From contig WMCF01000018.1 in assembly GCA_009792885.1 (NCBI GenBank), positions 2,370,031 to 2,434,030 of the forward strand: 64,000 bases of DNA. Direction: 5' to 3'. Below are positions 53,721-64,000 of this stretch, piece after piece. The first letter of the stretch is position 1. Each line of letters starts with the position of its first letter. A model generated the notes under the pieces. That model was not told the DNA's origin, made no database searches, and was given only the letters and a program-made list of their open reading frames with translations. The position numbers and the translations under genes are program-made. Source of the stretch: Eremophila alpestris peregrina (Eukaryota; Chordata; Aves; Passeriformes; Alaudidae).

Positions 53721-53880
53721 TTGATCTCTTCACTTTTCTTGTCAATGCTTAAATGTCACTGCAACACACTGTTCATGTGCTCTGGGATTCTGAGAAATCC
53801 TTCTTCTTATTCAGTGTTTCTCATGCTGACTGTGTCCAGATTTTTTGTGTGTACACCGTTTCCATTACACACCTCATTAG
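53721..53880. other. Unassigned sequence beside RTE relic
   Basis: This 160-bp stretch follows the reverse transcriptase relic on its upstream side in the minus orientation. It may contain more decayed RTE sequence but I cannot recognise it. Confidence 0.3.
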
Positions 53881-53952
53881 GGGCGTGCACCTGCTCCCAT
53901 CAAAGCCAATGGCAAAATTCCCACTTACTTCAGTAAAAGCAGGTTTGGACCC
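53881..53952. repeat. Short palindromic repeat relic with inverted ends
   Basis: The left end GGGCGTGCACCTGCTCCCAT and the right end (reverse complement GGGTCCAAACCTGCTTTTAC) share GGG, then a six-base gap, then CCTGCT. The interior CCAATGGCAAAATTCCCACT and TACTTCAG fit a CCATTGACTTCAATGGG-type palindrome. This is the clearest copy of the short-repeat family also seen at 3.85, 26.1, 27.6 and 45.5 kb. Class is inferred to be a miniature DNA element; no transposase relation is shown. Confidence 0.55.
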
Positions 53953-56900
53953 AGCGGTATGCCAACTGATAAATTAACTTTCAGACAAAATCCAAAGAGT
54001 AGGAAATTTTCCAGGATTATGTTTTGCCATTTGAACAAAGGGAGATTTTTGTTATTGAAATTGTCAGTAACTTTTCTGTATATGATAAATAACTTTTTTA
54101 GCCACTGCTGAAGACCTGAGTGAAAATAGACCCTAACAATGTTAATAAATAAAATAAAATAGACTCTAGTAGCTTTTTCATAAAGTGAACTACATTAATG
54201 TGGACACCATTAATACTGTAGACTACAATTGCTTGAGATGGAAAGTGATGCCTGCTTTGTGAAATGAATTGAAGCCCATTGCCAAATGACCAATACAGGA
54301 TATTGTCCAAGTAATGTCACTGCAGTAAATTGTAACTAAATATAATGAAAGAACATAAGGAGAAACATAAAATATTATTTTGGTCTCTGTGGCAATTATC
54401 AAAGAAAGTATGTATTATTTTTTTGAGATGTTAGGGACATGGAATGAAAAATCGGGGTTGATATACCTTTAATATTATTCTACCATGATTATTATTTTGA
54501 CATTGTGGAGATGTTTCTTCTATGAGATATAGAATGAGATTCTAGCATGCAGCAGTTTAAAATAGAAGATAAGCTTCATGTTCTTTTAGAGTCAACATCA
54601 GTCTCTCATTTCTGTAACCTAGGGTATCTTTCCCCAAGTGTTCAAACAAATCAGGACATGTTTAAAGTTTATTTATAAAATAAAACACAAGATGATCTAC
54701 ATTATTTCTAAATCGGAGTTATTGTATTAAGTCAAAATTTTCAGCAAATCAATATCTGATTAGAATTTTCTGAAAGTCAAAAAAATTGTGTACTAGTTCT
54801 TGTTTGACCAACAACTGGCTATATTGTCAGTTTTTGATCCCAAACACAAATTTCTACTTTCACTGGCTGCAGAACTGTAATATAGATTAATGTCCACTGA
54901 GCTATAGTTTGAGATGAAATTAATCTCTCTCATGATGCAAACCGAATTTAAGTCCTAGCCTCCAGAAATTGTTCCATTAATGAATTTCTTCACTAGTCCT
55001 TCATCAGAAATAACGAACCCAGTCTGAAAATCTTTAATCAAATTCCCATGGAGCTCATTAAAAAAATGGAAGTTTCTCAGAGTGAACTATAGGATCAAAT
55101 ATATTCTTTGTATCACTGCTACTGCAGTGAGTTTTATCCATCAGCTTGTAGCTCCTCTGTGTTGCTGATACCTGTGTGTTGCCCAGAGCATACCATGCAC
55201 AGGCAAAAAAGGCAGCAGAGGCAGAACTGAAGGAAACTCTTCTTGGTGTTCAGCCAGTATCAGATAAAGCAGCATAATCTTATTCCTTGTCAGCATTGTA
55301 CAACCCCCAGGCTTCCCTCCACCAGGGAGGCTTTCTCTCCAGGCTGGGAGGTCAGTTGCCATGACTGCACACCACCTACCTTTTCTACTTGATACTACCC
55401 TTCATCGTGTTTATTATGGAGTGACTCAGATGTCAATTGCACCCAGTAAAATGTGTGAATCTTAGTCTTGATGATTTGAGAGGTAATAGCCACGGAAAGT
55501 ATGAAACAGATCTTCACTCCCTCTGCTAGTTACACCTTTCATTAATGACTTGATCAGTGCTCTGGGAGAGTAAAGGCTTTCAGAAGACTACAGCCCAGCT
55601 TCCTTAATTTGGTTTTCAAAACAAAAGTCACTGAAGTCTCCTTCTCTTTACTAACAGGTACTTGTGGGACATTAAAAACATGAAAGTCCCATGGATCCCC
55701 TCTGTAACAATCTCCACTGCAAGGTTATGTTCCATATGAGGTTATTCACTTTGGCTATCAGCTGCTCTGATCTTCCTGAGCAACGCAGTCAATTTTACCC
55801 TGCACTTGACACACAATACACTGATTCCTTGGCTCCTGAGAACAGACTAATTGAGAGGGTGTGCTGTATTACAGAACACGATTTGCTTAAAAAGATTACC
55901 ATCTAGCTCATTAATTTTACATTACCATACCATGCTTCTATTGACGTTATCACAATGCTTTCTACAACTACTTACAGTGATCAGGAAAATGCACAGAGAT
56001 CACATAGCCATTAAGGTGATGAAAAGATTTTTAGAGCTGTTATTATTTATTTATGTTATAGCAAAGCCTCCTGGTCTTGGTCCATGCTGGGGCTCACTGT
56101 GCCAAGCCAGAAAATGTGTTCCCTTTCCTGAAAAACTTGGAGTCTAATTACTCCTGGAAGTAACAAAGATGACAAAAACAAATAAGAACAAGGAAAAAAA
56201 CCAGTACATCTAACTTGCATTTACACAAGCCAAATATTTACACAACGGAGACCTTATGTGCATTTTATAAATATACATTATAGAACAGGAGTAAGAAACA
56301 ACAGAGTGGAAGTGATTGGCAAAGGAACAACTAAAAGAAGAGTGAGCTGGTGAGAATTTTCATCCTCAAAGGACAGCCTGAGATGATATTTAAAGGAAAA
56401 GGATTCAAATGGATCAGATAGAATCTGATCTCATCAGTGAAGCCAATGCTGCAGTGTTAGCATAATTAGATATAATATTTCTGACTAGTAATGGCAATAT
56501 TACAATAATTTGTGAAGTGTCTTAGACAAGGAAGTAGATTAAATGAGTATGAAACAGTGTATGTGAGCATCAGTTTTCTCAGGGTTTTTCTGGGAGAAGC
56601 CAAGGAGATTCTATCAGCAGAGATTTGAAGGAGCCAGAAGCGATCCAGGTCTCTTCAAATACCAATGCTGACCTGGTCTAAATTAACTGTTTCCATTTTA
56701 CAAAGAATTCTGGAATTCCAAGTAACCCAGCCTTTCATTTCAGAATTAAATGTTAAGTAGAAATTGCTGTAGCAAATTAATTGTAATAAGATTCTGCTTG
56801 AAAGAATTAAAACATTCCATTGAAAGAAAATGAGGGGAAATTCTGCAGCACAACCATATGTGCCCAGTACCATCTGAGACACCCACAACAACATTTGGAA

Positions 56901-59900
56901 GAAGCACAAGCTGTGAGGTACCTGGCTCTTTTGACTGCAGGAAGTTATAGGAGTGCTGCAATTTACAGCCGAGTTCAGAAAACTGCTGCCTGCTCTTCCA
57001 CAGCAACGGGTTTGAAGCCCTGAGTTCGCTGGCTTGGAAAGGAACCTACAAGGCTGCCAAACCCAGTGGTGCAGGAGTGAAAAACAGAGCTGAAGTCCTC
57101 AGGGTTTCCAGGCTGTGTGCTGCAAGGCAGGACACTGCAGCAGCAAAGTTTGCCTTTCCCCCATTCATAACAGTAATCCTTCACAGTGTGCTGGAATGTC
57201 CCTGTTAGTCCCAGTTTCATCTTTTCCCACTGGTTGTAACTATATCAAAAGGTGGCTGGGCAGCACAACAGCCTTGAGCTTGGTTGTTGACTGCCAGGTG
57301 AGCATGGGAGAGCAGCACTGAGGCAGAGGTGGTGCTCCTGGAGCTCCTGGGATCCCCAGGTCATGTGAGGAACCACTGCATGCTGAAGAATTTCAGCTGA
57401 AAAGGAAGATGAGTCTAGACTTCAGATCTCACCTGGAAAGCTGATCCAAAACCCCTGTGGTTCATGTGTGTATGGCAGAGACTCTGCAGACACAGGAAAT
57501 CCAGCCCCAGGGCACTGTCATGACAGAGTTTGTCAAAATGGCAGACTCTGAACAACACAGTTGCTTTGAAGCCTCTGGAAGCCCATAAGATGAGCTGGCA
57601 AGAACTCAAGCGTGTTGCTATCAGAAATCCACCTGTGTTTCTCTTGTAGTTCATCAGAAACTGCATATTTCCAGAACACAATCTGGATTTCATAATGGAA
57701 CTCAGTTGGAAATACCCAATGCACTCAAACAGGAAGGTCAAGCAGTGAAGATAGGAGATAAGGAAAAATTAGACCACTTAATCAGCTTTCCCCTGTGGCT
57801 AGATGTAAGCAATAAAAATACATTAAAATAACCTGTAAAGGACCAACAGAAAGGAAATACATATATTTAAAACTATTATTCATCCTTACAGCTTTTTATA
57901 CTAAAAAACCCAACAGCTTTATAGTTCTGCCATAAATCCTTCCTGTAGTAGTCTGGGACATTACACAGCACTAGCTTACCCACAGTACCTTATACTGGGT
58001 TTTATTTTCCCCTTGCTAATATGATTTCTACTCAGAAGTGATGCAGCTGTAGTGATGCTCCTAAAGACATTTGTCCCTCTGTCTCACAGACGTTGTTTCA
58101 ATTAAGTTTAATTACCGCCACTGCAGTTTCAGACCAAAGTCTACTTCACACCACGGGTGGCTTGTATTGCAGGACAGCTCTAATCTGAAAGCTCTACAAG
58201 AACAGAAAATCTGCTGCCACTCCACCAGTGTTATTTGCAGTCACAATGGATGAGTTTCCAAGTCTTTTTTTAAGTACTATTTGAGGCTTATTTGGGGCTT
58301 CACTGCTGCAACCTGTAAGCAAGGAAAAAGATGGAGAGAGTAAAAGATGAAAGCAAATCTCCTGAGGCAGATTTTTATCATGAATCTCACCATCTCTGAT
58401 GCTTTTTTGGAAACCCCAGCTCCTGCTGTCAGTTGATTATAAAGACCAGAATCCTTTTTTCTTAAAAAAAAAAAAAGTTATTTTCACTGACAATTACAGA
58501 GAAAAGTCATGAAAAACATGACTGAAGTGTACCTGCAGGGCTCCAAGGAGGACACAAAGGAAAAGATTTGAGAAATTATTTCTCTGACAACCTTGTTCTA
58601 AGCAAAACTCAAGGTTTCAAAGGACTTTTGACTGTAAACAGGCATCTACAAAGGTTTAAGAGTAGGGAGAGTCAATCCTTTAGTGCTGAAAACAGACGGT
58701 TTGACACAGATGCTGGTACAATCATGGCTGATTTGTGCATCTCAGTCTGCTCCAAGCTTAACTTCTGCACAGTAAGAAGCTTGAGGCAAGGCTTGGTACT
58801 CTGGGTATTACCAGGTTTTATTCTCACCCCAGAACTTTTTGTTCAGAACCCAAAACCTGCTGGGATGGATTATGTGGATGTTGTGCTCTAACTCTGCGCT
58901 TGAACACAGAAAATAGCATGCAAAAATCTGTGAAGGGAATGCAAATCCACCTCCTGAATGGGCCAGACACATGGCACCCTATTAGGAGCTCCATTTCTCA
59001 GGCATCAGACAAGTAGTTTTTTTAATTTGTTGATGCCATGCACAGGATCCATATAAAGCCAGGCACAGAATCCAAGAACAAACTGAAAAGGAAAAACAAG
59101 CAGCATTTGCTCCCAGCAGCGATTGCAGCCACATGGCAATCTTGGCTGCTATGTGGAAAACATTCATTAGCCTATTTAACCAAAATTAACTATGAAAATG
59201 TACTCTGCATTTTCTTCCCTCATGTTGGTAAGGTGTCTTTTAACATAAGTGTTTTCCAACCAATTTAAAGCAATTTTTTCCTGTAAATGGTATCATTATT
59301 ATCATTATGTTGGGAAAGGTTAGGTCATGATTTTTCTCAGAGTTCTCAGAATCACATTTTACTTGCTAAAATGCCAGAAAAAAAACCCTCATACTTTAGA
59401 TTCACTGAGATGCAGTAAATTAACATCAAGAAATAAAGCAGAGAGCATCCTAATGGACAAAACAGAAGAAATAAACTGTAGATACAGATAAATACTCCCA
59501 AAAATGCCTTTCTCAGTGAATCAAATCAATATCCCTGATTCAAGAGCAAATATTTCCAATGACTTGACCTGACCATGTCTCACAGCATGCCCCTGGCTTC
59601 CCCAAAAATAGAAACAAAGGTGTTGTAAGTTGCAATCCTGAGTTTAGGTCACTGAATCAAAGTACCTCTATGCCAGTGTTTGCACGCTTCCTCTCCATCT
59701 CTAAAATGTGATCAATCAATTCATCTCTCTTTGGGAGAATTAAAATCTATATGTAAAACTGTATTTACCACCTTCACTTCAGTTGCAAATATGTGTATAT
59801 ATATACTTGAATGATGCCTTTTTTGTAAAAAGAGCCTTTGAATGACGTTCGTTTCACAACCCTGCTGAAGAGCGTGGAGATTTTCTGTTTCAACAGAGTT

Positions 59901-59939
59901 GGGACTTCATCCTTTCCACTTTGACAACCCTTCCTGTGT
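53953..59939. other. Unique non-coding sequence
   Basis: No gene or mobile element is recognised in nearly 6 kb. Minor tracts include an A run at about 58465-58477. Minus-strand open frames at 56.7-57.7 kb and a plus frame at 58568-58891 (107 codons) have no domain or splice context that I trust. Confidence 0.55.
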
Positions 59940-60780
59940 CATAAGAGAACATAAAAACACTTGTGCTGAACCAGACTGGTGGTTCATCTAGCTCAGCATC
60001 TTTTGTCTAACAGTGTAACAACAGGGCAAGCCCAAAGTGACGCTTCCCCAAAATACAACCCAGCAATTTGGAACACACAGCTTCCTTAGCAGAGGATGTC
60101 TTTGAACTTACTGGCCCTCTCACTATACATTTTTGTAGCTGCTTTTTGAACTCCATAAACTTTTATCATCTGCAATATCCTGTGGCAAGAAATTCCATGG
60201 CTTACATCCTCTTTTATGTTGAACTTTCAGCTACTAACTGGTAGGTATAGATGCTCTCCTACTGCCTGGGCTGCAGAGATCCATGTCCACCTTTTCTATG
60301 TCTCTCTTGATTTTATACACATTTGTCATAGTCAATCTGAGGTGCCTTTATTGCCATTGAAAGTGTTACACAGATTGGATACTTAGTTTAAACTTAAATG
60401 GGGGAGCTGAGATTGTACAAAGGAGCAGATAAAAATTAATTTATACAGAAAGTAATATTTTCTGGATTTTTTTCAATCTTTTTCCTAGGATTTCTTAACA
60501 CTAGATTCAGTTTTACTACAAATGAACACTGAGCTCATACCCCAAATTTCACCCCTAAATTCCTCAGAGTTCAACATTTTATAGGTGAAGTCAGATATTT
60601 TTCTTCCACCCATCACTTTACCTTAACTATATTGAATTCTTGTGCCATTTTATTGTCTAATCATTCAGTATCATGAGGTCTTTCTGCAACACTTTGTCCA
60701 TGTGGGCTGTCATTTCTACCACCCTGAATAACAGCCCCATCAACAAGCTTTATCACCCCTCTCTACTTCCTCAGGAACTG
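59940..60780 (-). mobile_element. Ancient CR1 LINE fragment, minus strand
   Basis: The plus strand begins ATAAGAGAACATAAAAACAC, then CTGAACCAGACTGGTGGTTC and ATCTAGCTCAGCATC. This is the reverse complement of the 3' end of old CR1 subfamilies shared with turtles and crocodilians (a CATAAGAACATAAGAAC-type end, then GGTCAGACCAATGGTCCATC). Similarity resumes at GGCAAGAAATTCCATGGC, at CTCTTGATTTTATACAC, and again near 60630-60740, where ATTGAATTCTTGTGCCATTT, TCATGAGGTCTTTCTGCAAC and ACAAGCTTTATCACC recall the ORF2-proximal part. About 840 bp survive with small deletions. It is more diverged than the copy at 20.3 kb and is therefore inferred to be older. No reading frame survives. Confidence 0.85.
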
Positions 60781-63700
60781 CTTATTGTTTAATCTCTACT
60801 GCTTGCAGTTTCAAGTGGTAAGTGGTGTGAGTTGTGTATGATTACAGCACAGCACATCAGAAAGGAAAGATTTAGAAGAATTATTGCACAATATTTCTAT
60901 TCCTTTTACCACCTTTTCCTCTTCCCCATCTGTCCTAGATTCTCGCTGTTTGCAATACTCTGCAGAGAAAAAATACATGTTGTTCAAGGAAATCACACTG
61001 GTGGCTGTTCTCTGAAAAGAACATTTGGGTAATTAAAAGGCAAATTGGTTTTTTTTTTCCTTCAGCCTTTTCTAACTGAGCTAGAATCAGGGGTAACTGA
61101 AAAACAAGTTTGAATGTTCATGTAGGGAGAATCATAATTTTCTTCATTTAGTGTGATGTTCTGACAGAATCAACTGCAGTTTTCTTCTTACTGTCTGGTG
61201 GGCTGACAAGAAATCTCTCCAAGGCCAGAACAAAGAATGCTCCAGGGATCTGACAGCACACAGGATTTATGTAGCAGCAGACCATCATCCTATTCAGAAG
61301 CATTTAGCCAGAGAAGTTTGCCTTGCCTCTACATCCAATTTCCATCAGTCAGAAATGTCTAGGGACCACAAGGATTTAAGAGCAGAGGGTAACCTTTGTT
61401 TGTGGATTGTTTTATTCATTCACAACATGCAGGAAATATGAGTATGTACTTAAGAAGGCAGAAGAAAATACAAAAAGTTGTTTCCAAATCTGGCTGAAAA
61501 CAGATTGTTGAAAGCCTCTGAATTAGAATACTAAAAAATATGATCTTTTGTTTTTTCTAGGACCAATGATGATTCAAATGTTCCTCTTACCATTTTTCCC
61601 CTGATGTCCTCTTTCAAAGCATGGGATTTTGACTAAACTTTAACCAGACAGAAAATCTGCAGATGCCACAACTAAGACAATTCATGGGAGTCATTTTTGT
61701 ATTTATCAGTTTGAAGAAAATGGTGGCTGTTCTTATTTAACATGCAAAGATTAAGTTTCTTTTGGGTTTTTTGGGTTTTTTGCAAAGTCTTTACTATCTC
61801 TTTAAGCTGATTTTCTTCCAGAGAATCACATGTATTTAATGACTCCAAAGATCTCTAACAAAGAAATAATCATCCAATTATCCTACACGAATCAAGCCAG
61901 GATAAGGTCACTCCTTTCTTGTATAAGGTTTGTGTAAGCTTCATGTGAATGCAGCTATATATGTACATATTATAAAGGCAGCTTATATTTGGAATAGTTC
62001 AATGCTTTATGTGGCCAACCTCTTATTATAATTTATGATCTACCTACTCAATTACTCACATTTTCTAAGAACAAGCACCTTCACCTCAGTCACACTCCAC
62101 CTAACTGGATAATGAATGTTTATGTTATCAAAATTGAGAGACATCCCAGGAATTTCACTTGGTTGTGCATTTTCATCAGCAGTTATTCACAGATACTGAG
62201 AACCTCATGCTTTCCTTGAACATCCCTATAAGTACTTACTGTAGCCTACATATTTTCACTGGAGACAAAGGCTGTGGGTATCAGAGTTGAAAGCCTGAAT
62301 TTTTTATTCATAAGAAGTTTTTGCAGTCAATGTTGAGCCTGGAAATGATGCTGTTTGCCTTGAGAACAGAAAATAGCAATTTAAGCAAAACCACTGACTG
62401 TCATGCACAAAAAACCAAGTTAGAAATATATTTGCATGAATAGTCAATGAACTGAAATGAAGATTTCTCTTTTCATGCATTAGACTTCTCAAAGATTGCC
62501 TAATGAAGATTATAGTGATTCCCTATTTAAAATTAGGAATAGGTGCACTTAAAAAAAGAGTTTCACTGTGTTTCTTTATCAATAATATTTGTTGATCACA
62601 GGATTCAGCAGCTAAGTCCTGACCATTTCAGCAGTCATCACATTTTAAATTTGTTTTCCATCCGAGAAATGTCACTTGAGGAATAACTCTGTCAAAATAT
62701 TATTAAATTCACAAAAAAGTGTCTCAAAGTATGCATAGGGGACTATGCAGAATAAATCCTGAAACTCACCTTTATGTTATGAAATCTCACCATTTTTTGC
62801 AGGTGGACAGACTAGATTTTTCCTTCTCTCTTTTGAGGACAAAAAGAAAAAAAATGGCATCTGCACCTAGCACAAGGCATTGCCATCTGTATGCATTAGA
62901 GTAAGCCAATTTAATTCTTAGGATAATGGAACTTCCAAGTTTCCAAAGCTACAGGCAAAAAAGAATATATTCCACTTTGCTGTCTCAGATCCTAAACGTA
63001 TTTTCCTGCAAACTGAAAGGATTGCCTTAATGGTAAGTGTTGATATTTTTATATTTATTTTGTGAGCACAAGTTTTGAAGCAATATTTGAATAAAAAATT
63101 CTGTAAAGGAAATAATGAAAGACAAGTAAGGTAATGTGTCACTCCTGAGCTCCAGAAAAACATGTAGTCCTCAGAAAATCATCTTCAGTATCAAAAATAT
63201 GCACAAGAAAATGAATGACAGAGGGAGAGAGAAAAATCAGGGGGACAGCTACTTTGTGTTTCATTTTGATAGGGAAGAACTGTGTCAACCAAAAAAGGTT
63301 TTTTTGCTGTAACATAATTCAGATGAGTCATAATGTTGATTCTTAAACCAAACGCATCAGAGTCTGTGAGATAGCAAGCTCAGACCCATAATTGAAAGAA
63401 TTATTTATCAGTCTGAGTTGAATAAGACATCATTCATTTAACAGAAATTAGAAGTAGCTGCCTTGGCAGAGTTTGCCTGTGGAATTACAAGAGGATGGGC
63501 AAGAATTCTTATAAAGCTGAAGAAGTGTGTTTACTGACTTGAGCAGACTTTGAAGGGAGTCTCTTTGCATTCTGCGTGCAGTGCTCTCTCCACAGAGTTA
63601 TCCTTATCTTTAAATGAACAAATGCTGAAAATCTTCTACCCTACCAGTCTGTCTCAGCAGAGCAGGATAAACATGCTCAGCTGAATGCACAGTTAACTCT

Positions 63701-64000
63701 CTGCACCAGGGCTTTACATGTGGACCACTATTTTTGTCTTTATTTTTAATTATTTGTTTCAGTTGGAAATTCTGGTTGCCTTTGAGGGAACTTCATTTTT
63801 TGCACTCTCCCTTTAGCTTTTTTTAATCCAGATTAAACAATACATCCTCATTAAAAAGCTAACTATGCTTTATTTTGTTCAGTGTAAAATTCCCATTTTA
63901 AATGGCTGCAATCATAAGTCACTTTTGAAACATGTAAGACTGAATTTGCTTTGTGACTGCTGCTACTTTTATTCCCCATGAAAATGTTATTCAGAAAAGA
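60781..64000. other. Unique non-coding sequence
   Basis: No gene or mobile element is recognised. The stretch is AT-rich and open frames are all short. The left edge, around 60780-60840, may include a few more bases of the CR1 copy. Confidence 0.55.

Noticed and set aside
1..64000. Endogenous retrovirus, CRISPR array or bacterial-type operon
   Set aside because: No paired long terminal repeats, primer-binding site, gag or pol motifs, regularly spaced repeats or clustered long frames were seen.

Overview
The window looks like avian nuclear DNA. The evidence is its repeats: four CR1 LINE fragments, three read on the minus strand and one on the plus strand, plus a thin scatter of very old SINE and short-repeat relics. 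There is no Alu, L1, B1 or other mammalian repeat. Base composition is AT-rich and repeat density is low, as on a bird macrochromosome. Turtles and crocodilians share these repeat families but usually carry far more of them. I cannot name the species or the locus.

I found no protein-coding gene, tRNA, rRNA, CRISPR array or provirus that I would stand behind. Open frames in all six frames are short, overlap on both strands, and mostly have the length expected by chance in 64 kb. The window is best read as intergenic or deep-intronic non-coding DNA. A handful of splice-flanked open stretches are listed as weak exon candidates under findings and are not annotated as genes.

Layout: 1-5.1 kb is unique sequence with one palindromic short-repeat relic near 3.85 kb. 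A 54-bp tandem duplication lies at 5.12-5.23 kb. 5.2-11.7 kb is unique sequence with a G/T-rich low-complexity patch. At 11.69-11.96 kb there is a tRNA-derived SINE relic with a recognisable RNA polymerase III B box and a V-SINE-like central domain. A perfect 13-bp hairpin with a GAAA loop lies at 12.68 kb. A CR1 fragment lies at 16.2-16.4 kb (plus) and a longer one at 20.33-20.73 kb (minus). Old short-repeat relics occur at 26.1-26.6, 27.6, 31.4, 45.5 and 53.9 kb. A short CR1 3' end is at 48.9 kb. A decayed RTE-clade reverse transcriptase segment is at 53.45-53.72 kb (minus). The oldest and longest CR1 copy is at 59.94-60.78 kb (minus).

The most unusual items are the RTE-type reverse transcriptase relic, the V-SINE-like relic, the GAAA-loop hairpin, and a dispersed family of short palindromic relics. 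None amounts to a new biological system on sequence reading alone.
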